From positions 62,001-126,000 of the forward strand of contig JACPPC010000006.1 of NCBI GenBank assembly GCA_016191225.1: a stretch of DNA of 64,000 nucleotides, written 5' to 3'. Position 1 is the stretch's first letter. Every line of letters starts with the position of its first letter. The stretch comes from Gemmatimonadota bacterium. GTDB lineage: Bacteria > Gemmatimonadota > Gemmatimonadetes > Gemmatimonadales > Gemmatimonadaceae. The notes beneath the pieces were generated by a model, which did no database searches, was not told the origin of the DNA, and saw only the letters and a list, made by a program, of their open reading frames with translations. The position numbers were made by a program, and so were the translations under genes. Below, piece after piece: positions 1 through 8,750 of the stretch.

Positions 1-1362
1 CACCGCCGCACGGAGCTCGCGCTCCCCGTCGGCCAGCGCTCCCCGCTCCATGAACCACGCCCCGAGGTTGTAGCGCGCACGGTACGACTGCGGCGCGTCG
101 GCGACGGTCTGCCGGAACAGCGTCTCGTTGTCGCGCCACACCGGCCCTCGCTCCGCGCTGCGCCATGTCCCGAGCGCCACCAGGGCCATGACCGTCGCCG
201 CTCCCGCGCCGCGCAACACGGCCGCGCGCGGCGCCTCCCACTCGAGCGCAACCTGGGCCAGCCAGGCCACCGCCAGCATCGCCGCCACGCTCGGCAGGAG
301 CAGCGTGCGCTCGGCAAGGATCAGCCCGGCCACCACGAACGTGTTGCTGACCGGAAATAGCGTGACCACGATCCACGCGCTTGCGAAGGCCACCAGCGGC
401 GCCCGGCGAAAGGCAACCACCATGAACGACTTCACGCCATAGACGAGGATCGCCGCCGGCAGCAGGGCCCACGACCAGTGGTCGATCAGCCGGATGTGCG
501 GCGGCGTGTACTCGGCCGAGAGCCGCGCCGGCCAGAACAGCAGCCGCAACCATTCCATCGCCACGCCGAGCATTGTCAGCTCGCGGGTCAGCGTCGGCAC
601 CACCGCCCACACCACGTGCGGGTACTCCCCCTTCACCGCGTGCAGCGCGTGCGCCCGCAGCACCAGGTAGCCCGCGGCGACCGCCATCAGGCCAGCCATC
701 AGCGGCAGGCTGCGACGCGCCCGCTCGCGCCACGGCCCCGTGCCGCGCATCAGCACCACTTCCGCCGCCACGAGCAGCAGCGGCAGCATCGTGCCGTTCT
801 CCTTGCTCAGGCTGGCCGCGGCATAGCAGCCGCACAGCACCACCACGTCGCGGCCGCCCAGCGCGCCGGCGCGCCGGCGCTCCACGAACCAGGCCACCGC
901 GAACACCATCGGCACGGCGGCCATCAGTTCGGTGAGGGCGACCACGTTCGCCACCGCCTCCACGTGCACCGGGTGCGCCGCGAACAACGCCGCCCCCACC
1001 AGCGCCGCCCGCTCGTCCGCCACCAGGGCGCGCATCAGCCGCAGCACCACCGCGGCGAGCACCGCGTACAGCACCACGTTCACCGCGTGGAACGGCCACG
1101 GGCTGCCGCCGCCGAGCGTCCACTGAGCCGCCCACACGAGCATCGGCAGCGGCCGGTACAGCCCGCCCCCCCGCTCCGGGGGCCAGTACGGGCTCCCGAA
1201 GATCTCCCACCAGCGCGACAGCGAATGCACGACCTCGTGGCGCTGCACGATCGGCACGTCGTCCAGCGCGAACCCGTTGCCGAGCCCGGATGCCGACGCC
1301 GCGAGCGCCACCGCCACCACGAGCGCCACCCCCCACCACCGCCGGCCGTCAGCGCGAGTCAC
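1..1362 (-). CDS. TMTC-like membrane glycosyltransferase with TPR start (C-terminus cut by window edge)
   Basis: This gene is missing from the ORF track because it runs off the left edge without a stop. The minus strand is open from a GTG at 1362 to base 1 (454 codons). The product is a multi-pass membrane protein of the TMTC/DUF1736 type (GT-C-like protein O-mannosyltransferases). Visible marks are an early acidic pair (FALDDVPIV), the motif HPVHVEAVANVVALTE, SKENG and AERTLLLPS. The last part, DNETLFRQTVADAPQSYRARYN, looks like the first TPR, so the missing C-terminus is expected to be a TPR array. GTG is chosen because the next in-frame ATG lies inside conserved sequence. Bacterial members are poorly characterised, so the substrate is unknown. 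Confidence 0.82.
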   Translation of the reverse strand, partial: MTRADGRRWWGVALVVAVALAASASGLGNGFALDDVPIVQRHEVVHSLSRWWEIFGSPYWPPERGGGLYRPLPMLVWAAQWTLGGGSPWPFHAVNVVLYAVLAAVVLRLMRALVADERAALVGAALFAAHPVHVEAVANVVALTELMAAVPMVFAVAWFVERRRAGALGGRDVVVLCGCYAAASLSKENGTMLPLLLVAAEVVLMRGTGPWRERARRSLPLMAGLMAVAAGYLVLRAHALHAVKGEYPHVVWAVVPTLTRELTMLGVAMEWLRLLFWPARLSAEYTPPHIRLIDHWSWALLPAAILVYGVKSFMVVAFRRAPLVAFASAWIVVTLFPVSNTFVVAGLILAERTLLLPSVAAMLAVAWLAQVALEWEAPRAAVLRGAGAATVMALVALGTWRSAERGPVWRDNETLFRQTVADAPQSYRARYNLGAWFMERGALADGERELRAAV

Positions 1363-1435
1363 GCGCGCAAGATACCGCCCGGCACGGCCCGCCCGTAGCT
1401 TTCCGCCTTCCCCTGTCCCCCCGCATCGTCACCGC

Positions 1436-2878
1436 ATGCCCAGCGCCGCCACTCCCCGCACCATCACCCTCCTCCCCGGCGACGGCATCGGCCCGGAAGT
1501 CACCGGCGCCGCCCGACGGATCGTCGACGCCTCGGGGGCGCGCGTGCGCTGGGAGCCGTGCGTGGCCGGCGGCGAGGCGTTCGCCCGGGGGATCGCCTCC
1601 GGCGTGCCACAGGAGACGATCGACTCGATCAGCCGAACCCGCGTCGTCCTCAAGGGGCCCCTCGCCACGCCCCTCGGCAAGGGCGAGCGCAGCGCCAACG
1701 TCACCCTGCGCGGGCTCTTCGAGACCTTCGCCAACACGCGCCCCGTGCGCGAGCTCCCCGGCGTCCGCACCCCGTACGCCGGACGCGGCGTGGACCTCGT
1801 GGTGGTGCGCGAGAACGTCGAGGACCTCTACGCCGGCATCGAGCACATGCAGACGCCGGGCGTCGCGCAGGGCCTCAAGCTCATCTCGCGCAAGGGCTGC
1901 GAGAAGATCGTCCGCTTCGCCTTCGAGTTCGCCCGGTCCGAGGGCCGCTCCAAGGTGAGCTGCGCGACCAAGTCGAACATCATGAAGCTCACCGAGGGCA
2001 TGCTCCAGCACGTCTTCGAGGAGGTCGCGCCCGAGTACCCCGACATCGCCGCCGAGCACCTTCTCGTCGACAACTGCGCCCACCAGCTCGTCATGGCCCC
2101 CGAGCAGTTCTCGGTGATCGTGATGACGAACATGAACGGCGACATCCTCTCCGACCTCGCCTCGGGGCTCGGCGGCGGCCTCGGCTTCGCCCCATCCGCC
2201 AACATCGGCTCCGGCGTCGCCATCTTCGAGGCCGTGCACGGCACCGCCCCGTCCATCGCCGGCAAGGACGTCGCCAACCCCACTGCCCTCGTTCTCTCGG
2301 CCGTCATGATGCTGCGCTTCATCGGTGCCTTTGCCGAGGCCGACGCCGTCGAGAACGCCGTGCTCGTCACCCTCGAGTCGCATGTGCACACCTCCGACAT
2401 CGCCCGCGTCGGCACCGCCGTCGGCACCACGGCCTTCGCCGATGCGGTGATCGCCAACCTCGGGCGGCACTCGCGCACCTTCGTGCCCCGCGCCCACAAG
2501 CCGATCCGGGTTCCCGCCGTCCCGGCGACCGGCCCCCGGCCGGGGCACCGCGCCGTCGTCGGCGCCGATGTCTTTGTCGAGAGCACCGCCGGCGTCGACA
2601 CCATCGGCACCGCCCTCCAGCAGGCGGTCGCCGGCAGCGCCGTTTCGCTGCAGATGATCGCCAACCGCGGCACCCAGCTCTGGCCCAGCCGCGCCGGGGA
2701 GACCGACGTCGTGGACTCGTGGCGCTGCCGCTTCGTCCCCGTCGCCGGCGAGCTCTCCGACGCGCAGCTCCTCGACCTCCTCCAGCGCATCGGCACCGCC
2801 TGCCCCTGGACCCACGTCGAGAAGCTCAACCAGTTCGACGGCGTGAATGGATTCAGCAAGACCCAGGAGGGCCGGTGA
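1436..2878 (+). CDS. icd: isocitrate dehydrogenase, long C-terminally extended form
   Basis: Oxidative decarboxylation of isocitrate to 2-oxoglutarate in the TCA cycle. The 480-residue protein starts at the ATG before [20 protein letters not shown]; the 53 upstream codons of the open frame are not conserved in type. Family marks are [21 protein letters not shown] (substrate serine loop), [32 protein letters not shown] and [17 protein letters not shown]. It is about 60 residues longer than the E. coli enzyme because of a C-terminal domain ending in [15 protein letters not shown], as in Thermus/Rickettsia-type enzymes. The cofactor-loop residues (S, I, then A) differ from the K/Y/V of E. coli NADP enzymes, so NAD use is possible. 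The stop overlaps the purE start (GTGA). Confidence 0.93.
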   Translation: MPSAATPRTITLLPGDGIGPEVTGAARRIVDASGARVRWEPCVAGGEAFARGIASGVPQETIDSISRTRVVLKGPLATPLGKGERSANVTLRGLFETFANTRPVRELPGVRTPYAGRGVDLVVVRENVEDLYAGIEHMQTPGVAQGLKLISRKGCEKIVRFAFEFARSEGRSKVSCATKSNIMKLTEGMLQHVFEEVAPEYPDIAAEHLLVDNCAHQLVMAPEQFSVIVMTNMNGDILSDLASGLGGGLGFAPSANIGSGVAIFEAVHGTAPSIAGKDVANPTALVLSAVMMLRFIGAFAEADAVENAVLVTLESHVHTSDIARVGTAVGTTAFADAVIANLGRHSRTFVPRAHKPIRVPAVPATGPRPGHRAVVGADVFVESTAGVDTIGTALQQAVAGSAVSLQMIANRGTQLWPSRAGETDVVDSWRCRFVPVAGELSDAQLLDLLQRIGTACPWTHVEKLNQFDGVNGFSKTQEGR

Positions 2879-3366
2879 CCACTCCTGCCCCCCTCGTCGG
2901 CGTGATCATGGGAAGCACCTCCGACCATGAGGTGCTCGCCGCCGCCTGCGAGATCCTCGACGAGCTCGGCATCCCCTACGAGAAGCAGGTCGTCTCCGCC
3001 CACCGCACGCCGGACTTCATGTTCGAGTACGCCTCCACCGCCGAGGCCCGCGGCCTCGAGGTCGTCATCGCCGGCGCCGGCGGCGCCGCCCACCTCCCCG
3101 GCATGGTCGCCGCCAAGACCCTCGTTCCCGTCCTCGGCGTCCCGGTGCCCGCCACCGCCCTCAACGGCATCGACGCCCTGCTCTCGATCGCACAGATGCC
3201 CGCCGGTGTCCCCGTGGGCACCCTCGCCGTGGGTCGCCCGGGCGCCGCCAATGCCGCCCTCCTCGCCGCCGAGATCCTCGCCAACACCCGCCCCGCCCTG
3301 CGCGAGAAGCTCCGCGCCCGCCGCGCCGCCCGCGCCGCCGACGCGCGCAACAGCGTCCTCCCCTGA
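2875..3366 (+). CDS. purE: N5-carboxyaminoimidazole ribonucleotide mutase
   Basis: PurE converts N5-CAIR to CAIR in purine biosynthesis. The GTG start overlaps the icd stop (GTGA), giving 163 residues, the usual length of class I PurE. Motifs seen are [14 protein letters not shown] near the N-terminus, the [12 protein letters not shown] active-site loop and [11 protein letters not shown]. An in-frame ATG lies ten codons in (MGSTSDHE) but would delete the first beta strand. purK follows after 42 bases, so the two enzymes that make and rearrange N5-CAIR are made together. Confidence 0.95.
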   Translation: MTTPAPLVGVIMGSTSDHEVLAAACEILDELGIPYEKQVVSAHRTPDFMFEYASTAEARGLEVVIAGAGGAAHLPGMVAAKTLVPVLGVPVPATALNGIDALLSIAQMPAGVPVGTLAVGRPGAANAALLAAEILANTRPALREKLRARRAARAADARNSVLP

Positions 3367-3408
3367 GCCCGCACGCCGGCATGGGCGCCCCCGCGTGAGC
3401 GGCGTCCC

Positions 3409-4560
3409 GTGACCCGCCCCATCCTCCCCGGCGCCACCATCGGCATCGTCGGCGGCGGCCAGCTCGGCCGCATGACCGGCATGGCCGCGCGGGCGATGGG
3501 CTACGACGTCCACATCCTCGACCCCGACCCGCGCTGCTGCGCGCGGGCGATCGCCAGCCGCACGGTCACCGCGCCCTACGACGACGAGCGTGCCCTCGTC
3601 GACTTCGCCGAGCAGGTGCACGTGATCACGATCGAGATCGAGCAGGTGTCCACGGCGGCCCTCGCCGCGGCGGCGCGCGTCGCCCCCGTGCATCCGCGGC
3701 CCGAGGCCATCCACACGGTGCAGGACCGCGCCCGGCAGAAGACCTGGCTCGCCGCCAACGGCTTCCCGGTCGGCGACTTCCGCGTCGTGGCCAGCGAGCC
3801 CGAGTGCGCCGACGCCGTCGCCGCCCTCGCCCCGTGCATCGTCAAGAGCAGCATGGGCGGCTACGACGGCCGCGGCCAGCGCCGGGTCAGCGACCGCCTC
3901 GGCGGCGCGGAGGCCTGGCGCGCCATCGGCGCCCCCATGTGCGTGGTCGAGCGCTGGGTGCACGTCGAGGCCGAGCTCTCCGTCCTCGCCGTGCGCAGCA
4001 CCACCGGTGAGGCGCGCGTCCTCCCGCCGTCGCTCAATCACCACGACCACGGGATCCTCACCTGGTCCGTCTCCCCCGCGCCCGTGGACGACCGGCGCGC
4101 CCGGGACGCCCAGGCCCTCGGCGCGGCGATCGCGAAGGCGCTGGGCGTGGTCGGGCTCCTCGCCGTCGAGCTCTTCGTCACCACCGACGGGCGCCTCCTC
4201 GTCAACGAGACCGCGCCCCGCCCGCACAACACCTTTCACCAGACCGAGCGGGGCAGCGAGACCAGCCAGTTCGAGCAGCTCGTTCGCGCCATCTGCGGCC
4301 TGCCGCTGGGCGGCACCGGCGCCGTCACGCCGACGGCGATCCACAACCTGCTCGGCGACTGCTGGCGGGACGGCGGCGCCCCCGACTTCGCGGCGGCCTG
4401 GGCCATGCCCGGCGTGCGCGTGCACCTCTACGGCAAGGGCGACGCCCGCCCCGGACGCAAGATGGGCCACCTCTCCGCGGTGGCCCATTCGAGCGAGGCG
4501 GCGCGCGACCTCGTGCGCGCCGCCTACGCCGCCGCCGTGACCCGCCGCCACGCGCCGTAG
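3409..4560 (+). CDS. purK: N5-carboxyaminoimidazole ribonucleotide synthase
   Basis: ATP-dependent carboxylation of AIR to N5-CAIR, the step before PurE. The protein has 383 residues from a GTG start. It begins with the pre-ATP-grasp fold (GATIGIVGGGQLGRM), continues with the ATP-grasp loop KSSMGGYDGRGQ, and carries the diagnostic PurK segment NETAPRPHNTFHQTERG followed by SETSQFEQ. Length and order are typical. It ends 10 bases before the convergent uppS gene, leaving almost no room for a separate terminator. Confidence 0.95.
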   Translation: MTRPILPGATIGIVGGGQLGRMTGMAARAMGYDVHILDPDPRCCARAIASRTVTAPYDDERALVDFAEQVHVITIEIEQVSTAALAAAARVAPVHPRPEAIHTVQDRARQKTWLAANGFPVGDFRVVASEPECADAVAALAPCIVKSSMGGYDGRGQRRVSDRLGGAEAWRAIGAPMCVVERWVHVEAELSVLAVRSTTGEARVLPPSLNHHDHGILTWSVSPAPVDDRRARDAQALGAAIAKALGVVGLLAVELFVTTDGRLLVNETAPRPHNTFHQTERGSETSQFEQLVRAICGLPLGGTGAVTPTAIHNLLGDCWRDGGAPDFAAAWAMPGVRVHLYGKGDARPGRKMGHLSAVAHSSEAARDLVRAAYAAAVTRRHAP

Positions 4561-4570
4561 CGCGCAGCCC

Positions 4571-5323
4571 CTACGCCGAGCGGATCTTCCGCGCCTCGCC
4601 GTCGTCGTCCACCGCACCGAACCGCCGCTGGCGCGCGCGGAACTCCTCCATCGCGGCGGCGAGGTCCTCCTCGCCGAAGTCGGGCCACATGCGCCGCGTG
4701 AAGTACAGCTCGGCGTAGGCGCACTCCCACAGCAGGAAGTCCGACAGCCGCTGCTCGCCGCCGGTGCGGATCAGCAGGTCCACATCCGGCACCGTGCTCC
4801 CCGAGTGGTCGGCGGCGCCCATCAGCGCGGTGAACCGCTCGCGGGTCAGCGGCCCGCCCTCCGCCGCCGCCCGCTCCGCCGCGCGAACGATCGTGTCGCG
4901 CGAGGCGTAGTCGAGCGCCACCCGCAAGTGCATCGTCGCGCAGTGCGCCGTCGCCGCCTCCACCGACTCGATCGTGAGCAGCAACTCGCGCGGCAGGCGG
5001 TCGCGGCGGCCGATGAAGCTCAGCCGCAGGCCGCGCTGGATGCAGCGCTCCTGCTCGGCCAGGATCGTGCGCCGGAACAGCCGCATCAGGCCGCTCACCT
5101 CGCGCCGCGGGCGCTGCCAGTTGTCGCCGCTGAACGCGTACAGGGTCAGCGTGCCCACTCCCTGCCGCTGCGCCACCTCGACGATGTCGCGCGCCGTCCG
5201 CGCGCCGACCACGTGCCCCGCGGTCCGCGGCCGGCCACGCGCGGTCGCCCAGCGGCCGTTGCCGTCCATGATGATCGCCACGTGCACGCCAGCGGGACGC
5301 GAGGAGATGGAAGTGTTCGGCAT
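4571..5323 (-). CDS. uppS: isoprenyl transferase (undecaprenyl diphosphate synthase)
   Basis: A cis-prenyltransferase that extends farnesyl diphosphate with isopentenyl diphosphate to make the C55 carrier lipid for wall and polysaccharide synthesis. The 250-residue protein has the catalytic-aspartate motif IIMDGNGRWA, the substrate-loop segment AFSGDNWQRP and the C-terminal signature DLLIRTGGEQRLSDFLLWE with YFTRRMWPDF. The start ATG gives a 16-residue lead-in (PNTSISSRPAGVHV), which is normal. It lies downstream of the regulator at 5350 with 26 bases between them. Confidence 0.95.
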   Translation of the reverse strand: MPNTSISSRPAGVHVAIIMDGNGRWATARGRPRTAGHVVGARTARDIVEVAQRQGVGTLTLYAFSGDNWQRPRREVSGLMRLFRRTILAEQERCIQRGLRLSFIGRRDRLPRELLLTIESVEAATAHCATMHLRVALDYASRDTIVRAAERAAAEGGPLTRERFTALMGAADHSGSTVPDVDLLIRTGGEQRLSDFLLWECAYAELYFTRRMWPDFGEEDLAAAMEEFRARQRRFGAVDDDGEARKIRSA

Positions 5324-5349
5324 GAGGGGAGGGAGAGTCCGGCGCGCGC

Positions 5350-5769
5350 TCAGCGCGCGCGCGTGGCCTCGATGAGGGATTCCATGTGGTGCAGGTAGCG
5401 CTCGAGCGCCTTCCGGCCGGCGCCCGTGAGGCGGAACTCCGTCTTGGGCACCCGCCCCTCGAACCGCTTGCTGCAGGTCAGGTAGCCGGCTTCCTCGAGC
5501 TTGCGCGCGTGCACGCTCAGGTTGCCGTCGGTCGTCTGCATCAGCTGCTTGAGGTCGTTGAACGTGAGGGCATGGTTCACCGCCAGCGCGCTCACGATCC
5601 CGAGCCGGATCCTCTCGTGGATCAGGCGGTCGAGCGCCATCGCGCCAGCCTCGGCGCGCGCCCCCTTCACCGGCGCCAGCGCGGCGCCCGGCGGCGAGCC
5701 CGACGCCGCGCCGGCGCCACCGCCGCGCTTGGACCGCGGATGCGACACCGCGCCGCCCGCCCTAGCCAC
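5350..5769 (-). CDS. winged-helix transcriptional regulator
   Basis: The conserved part begins MALDRLIHERIRLGIVSALAVN and continues DLKQLMQTTDGNLSVHARKLEEAGYL, then KTEFRLTGAGRKALERYL. This is a compact winged-helix DNA-binding fold of the HTH_34/MarR-like kind (about 96 residues). The long GTG start (5769) overlaps the stop of the membrane-protein gene by 8 bases, which favours coupled translation, but it adds 43 Gly/Ala-rich residues. The ATG at 5640 would start right at the domain and is the alternative. Regulators of this kind are often encoded beside the membrane protein they control; that is inference here. Confidence 0.8.
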   Translation of the reverse strand: MARAGGAVSHPRSKRGGGAGAASGSPPGAALAPVKGARAEAGAMALDRLIHERIRLGIVSALAVNHALTFNDLKQLMQTTDGNLSVHARKLEEAGYLTCSKRFEGRVPKTEFRLTGAGRKALERYLHHMESLIEATRAR

Positions 5770-6376
5770 CGTGCCGCCGCGCGATCGCGTAGCCGAAGCC
5801 CATGTGCAGCCCGCCGAAGCCGAGGGCCATGAACCAGTTTCCCCAGACCGGCGCGAGCAGCGCGCCCGCGCCGAGCATCATGAAGCACGCCCCCATCGCC
5901 GGCACCAGCCGCACCGAGAAGGCGCCCCCGGCCATCACCGCGGCGCCGTACACCAGCAGCCACAACCCCGCGACGTGGGTGAGTTCACCGGCGTTCACGC
6001 GGCTCAGCGTGAGCAGCGCGCCGGCAAGCATCGTCGGCGCGAACGAGACGAGGAACTTGCGCCCGGCGCCCGTGATCAGCGACAGCTGGAGCCGCCGGGC
6101 CTTCTGCGCCGACATGAACACGGAGATCCCGAGGCAGGCCACGGCCGTCGCCAGCCAGGTGGTGACGAACGCCTGCGGCGTCGCGCGCCAGCGCGCCACG
6201 ACTGCGGCGACCACGGCCACGCCGCCCACTACCACCAGCCCCCACCCCGACACGGCGGTGAACGACGCCGCGCTCTCCATCGTCTCGCGGATGAAGCGCA
6301 AGTTGTCCATCGCCCGGGCGTGGAGGGCCGGCGGTTCGTCGCGGTGGGCGGCGCGCTTGTGCAGGGTGGGGCGCAT
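5762..6376 (-). CDS. hypothetical four-to-six-TM inner-membrane protein
   Basis: The protein (204 residues from ATG 6376) has a soluble N-terminal segment MDNLRFIRETMESAASFTAV followed by several hydrophobic stretches (for example GLVVVGGVAVVAAVVA, LWLLVYGAAVMAGGAFSV and ACFMMLGAGALLAPVWG) and ends IARRHGG. The FIRETME-x-FTAV opening followed by membrane helices recurs in uncharacterised proteins next to HTH_34 regulators in this kind of genome, by my recollection. The ORF could start further upstream (6460), but the segment before MRPTLHKR does not look conserved. Function unknown; it probably works with the winged-helix regulator it overlaps. Confidence 0.72.
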   Translation of the reverse strand: MRPTLHKRAAHRDEPPALHARAMDNLRFIRETMESAASFTAVSGWGLVVVGGVAVVAAVVARWRATPQAFVTTWLATAVACLGISVFMSAQKARRLQLSLITGAGRKFLVSFAPTMLAGALLTLSRVNAGELTHVAGLWLLVYGAAVMAGGAFSVRLVPAMGACFMMLGAGALLAPVWGNWFMALGFGGLHMGFGYAIARRHGG

Positions 6377-6505
6377 GACGGGGTGAAGTCTCTTAGGGTC
6401 GGCGTCCCGGGTCAAGTACTTTACCGCGCAAAGTTCGACCTGTTCCGTGACCCGGCGCACACCCCGCCCCGGCGGGTTTCCCCGACACCGGCCACCTCGC
6501 CGCGG

Positions 6506-7264
6506 TCACGTCCCCCCGTACCACTCGTAGCCCCTGTCGGTCCAGTAGCCCCCGTTCCGATCGGCCATGAACATCACCGACGTCAGGTACTTCGTGTTCT
6601 TGTACCCCAGCCTCGTGGGCGAGTGCACCCGCGCCGGCGCCCCGTACTTCGGCGAGAGCGGCTGCCCGTCCTTGGCGTACACCACGAGCGTCTGGTCGTG
6701 CTCGGCGCTCTCGCGGTCCCAGCTTTCGTGGTACCCCTCGTCGAACGAGGTGAAGTCCACGTACCCCGCCTGGGGATGTGCTCCCGCCAGCGTCGCCAGT
6801 TCGCGCACCCGCACACCGGTGACTTCCGCCACGGCGGTCCATCCCTCCACGCAGTAGTGCGGCACCCGCTGCGTCACCCGCGGCATCGCCATCAGCGCCT
6901 CGAGCGTGATCCGCAGCGGCGTGCGCACGAGCCCGCCCACGGCCAGGGCCCACGTGCCGTTGGTCGCCACATCCCACTCCGGCTCCTCGTCGGCGATGTG
7001 GTAGCTCGGGAATGCGTCCCCCGCCGCCCGCGCGCCGCCCGGCACCCGCGCCATCGACGTGTGCCGGAACAGCCCGCGCTCCAGGCGCTCGTTCTGCCGC
7101 TCCGCGAAGTCGAGCAGGGGCTGCGCCGACCGCGGCCCCTCGCTGTCGCACGCCGCCAGCAGGCCACCCGACACCAGCAGTCCGCTCGCCGTCCTCAGGA
7201 AGCCCCGCCGGCCCATCGGACGCCCGTCCCCACACGCCGCGCCACGCCCGCCACGGTCACTCAT
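6506..7264 (-). CDS. Tat-exported molybdopterin-dependent oxidoreductase (sulfite-oxidase/MsrP-like fold)
   Basis: The 252-residue protein starts with a twin-arginine signal (GRRGFLRTASGLLVSGGLL) ending in a lipobox-like LAAC, so it should be exported folded and possibly lipid-anchored. The mature part has the Moco-ligand cysteine in PHYCVEGWTAVAEVTG and the family tail FDEGYHESWDRESA and RLGYKNTKYLTSV. This is the oxidoreductase molybdopterin-binding domain (PF00174) of the YedY/MsrP group. Its ATG lies inside the end of the cytochrome b gene (8-base overlap), so the two form an electron-transfer pair. Substrate unknown; sulfoxides are a guess from the family. Confidence 0.88.
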   Translation of the reverse strand: MSDRGGRGAACGDGRPMGRRGFLRTASGLLVSGGLLAACDSEGPRSAQPLLDFAERQNERLERGLFRHTSMARVPGGARAAGDAFPSYHIADEEPEWDVATNGTWALAVGGLVRTPLRITLEALMAMPRVTQRVPHYCVEGWTAVAEVTGVRVRELATLAGAHPQAGYVDFTSFDEGYHESWDRESAEHDQTLVVYAKDGQPLSPKYGAPARVHSPTRLGYKNTKYLTSVMFMADRNGGYWTDRGYEWYGGT

Positions 7265-8000
7265 CGGGAGCCTCCGCCTTGGCCGCGCGCCGCGGCAACA
7301 GGTTCACCAGCGGCCGCGCGTTGCGCGCCTCGGGCGACAGCGACGCGTTGTAGCGCCCGGTGAGCATCGCCCGGAGGGAGTAGGGATCCACGGCCAGCAC
7401 CATGATCACATGCCCCACGCTCAGCACGATCAGCGCCGCCATCGCCAGGAAGTGCCAGTACCGGGCCCAGGCGTAGCCGCCCATCAGCGCGCCGAGCCAG
7501 CCCAGCTGCACGGGCTTCCAGATGGCGATGCCGGTGACCACGCTCACCGCCGCCACGTACGGCATCACGAAGTACGCCCCCCGTTGCAGCGCGTTGTGCT
7601 TGCCCTGCCTCGGGTGCTCGCCCGCGATCCACAGGTAGAACTTCGCCATCGCCAGCGCGTCGCGCACGAAGCCGCGCCGTGGCACGAGGTCGCGCCATTC
7701 CCCGTGCAGCCAGATGAACCCCAGGTACACGAGGCCGTTCATCACCAGCGGCCACATCGCCGCGAAGTGCCAGTGCCGTGCCCCGCCCAGCCAGCCGCCA
7801 AAGGTGAGGTTGTCGGCAATCATGCTCCCCTCCCACGGCCAGCAGCAGAACGACTCCCCGCGAGGCGCGAACCCCGGGAACGCGTTGTAGATCCGCAGCC
7901 CCGACCCGATCATGAGCACGAGCGCGATCGCGTTCGCCCAGTGCGTGACGCGCACGATCCAGTGATGGCGATGGACGACCTGCGGCTGGGACTCGGTCAT
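7257..8000 (-). CDS. membrane cytochrome b (thiosulfate reductase/Ni-hydrogenase b-type)
   Basis: The 247-residue protein starts at ATG 8000 (MTESQPQVVHRHHWIVRVTHW); the longer ORF start adds a non-conserved arginine-rich stretch. It has about four membrane helices and histidines placed for two hemes: VTHWANAIALVLM, ARHWHFAAMW, RYWHFLAMA and SVGHVIMVL. This is the cytochrome b561/b6 domain used as membrane anchor for periplasmic molybdoenzymes. Overlap with the molybdopterin protein supports a quinol-to-Moco electron path similar to MsrPQ, though this subunit is not MsrQ-like in sequence. Confidence 0.88.
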   Translation of the reverse strand: MTESQPQVVHRHHWIVRVTHWANAIALVLMIGSGLRIYNAFPGFAPRGESFCCWPWEGSMIADNLTFGGWLGGARHWHFAAMWPLVMNGLVYLGFIWLHGEWRDLVPRRGFVRDALAMAKFYLWIAGEHPRQGKHNALQRGAYFVMPYVAAVSVVTGIAIWKPVQLGWLGALMGGYAWARYWHFLAMAALIVLSVGHVIMVLAVDPYSLRAMLTGRYNASLSPEARNARPLVNLLPRRAAKAEAPDE

Positions 8001-8076
8001 GCGCGGCTCGGCTCGGGCGACGCCGGCAGTTCTACGGCTGGATCGGCGACGCGGCCACGCGTCGCCGAAACGGCAA

Positions 8077-8108
8077 CGCGGGGCCTGTCCCGTGGGACCG
8101 GCCCCGCG
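8077..8108 (-). terminator. stem-loop terminator after the PEP-CTERM gene
   Basis: The arms CGCGGGGCC and GGCCCCGCG are perfect 9-bp complements. Inside them is a second pair, GTCCC and GGGAC, with a 2-base loop. It starts 18 bases past the stop of the minus-strand PEP-CTERM gene. The flanking T-run is weak, which is common at this GC content. Confidence 0.6.
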
Positions 8109-8126
8109 TGCCATGAGGTGACGGAA

Positions 8127-8750
8127 CTACGCGGCGACCTTGCGGCGGCGCGCCACCACCAGCAGCCCGGCCAGCCCGGTGCCCAGCAGCGCGATTGACG
8201 CCGGCTCCGGGACCGCGCTGGCGTCCACGCCCACCAGAATGTCGTCGAGCAGCACGTTCGACTCGTACGGCAGCGTCGAGTCCCAGCGCACCAGGTCCAC
8301 GCCGGTGAAGTTGAACACGTACTTGGTCATGGCCTCCGTCAGCGTCACCGTCGACGAGTAGATCTCCGTGCCAAGCTTGAAACCGCGCACCCTCTGCATG
8401 GCCGGCTCGCCGCAGGCTCCGATGGCACAGGCCATGTACACGCTGCCGAAGTCGAAGTCCGTCGCCCGCGACATGGTCAGGTACGTCCCGCCGTTGCTCC
8501 ACGCGTTGTCGATCCCCGACACCGGCTGCAGGAGCGGCGACCCGAACGACGAGCCGAGCACCCAGCTGCCGTCGGCCGATCCACCCAGCCAGTCGAAGCC
8601 GGCATATCCGCCGGTCACGAACACCGAGCCGCCCATCCCCTCGAAGTCGAGCACCTGGGCCGAAGCGGGGCTCGCGGCGGCCGCGGCGAAGCCGGCGGCG
8701 AGCATCGCGGCGCGCATGGCGCGCGACAGGGCGGTCAGACGTGCGATCAT
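8127..8750 (-). CDS. PEP-CTERM sorting domain protein
   Basis: An exported protein of 207 residues. It has a signal peptide (AAMLAAGFAAAAASPASAQ), a mature beta-rich region beginning VLDFEGMGGSVFV, and the C-terminal sorting tripartite VPEPASIALLGTGLAGLLVV plus ARRRK. In this family an exosortase recognises the PEP motif and anchors or releases the protein at the surface, usually together with an exopolysaccharide. No exosortase gene is in the window, so it must be encoded elsewhere. Two cysteines (AIGACG area) are present; no enzyme motif is visible. Confidence 0.88.
   Translation of the reverse strand: MIARLTALSRAMRAAMLAAGFAAAAASPASAQVLDFEGMGGSVFVTGGYAGFDWLGGSADGSWVLGSSFGSPLLQPVSGIDNAWSNGGTYLTMSRATDFDFGSVYMACAIGACGEPAMQRVRGFKLGTEIYSSTVTLTEAMTKYVFNFTGVDLVRWDSTLPYESNVLLDDILVGVDASAVPEPASIALLGTGLAGLLVVARRRKVAA

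Noticed and set aside
128-1398. Several plus-strand ORFs including a 306-aa His/Arg-rich frame
   Set aside because: They are antisense to the TMTC-like membrane protein, whose minus-strand translation has clear family motifs; composition (His, Arg, Pro repeats) is typical of shadow frames at high GC.
1349-4617. Long minus-strand ORFs (488 and 929 aa) across icd, purE and purK
   Set aside because: Gly/Ala/Arg/His-rich shadow translations opposite three well-supported enzymes; no domain seen.
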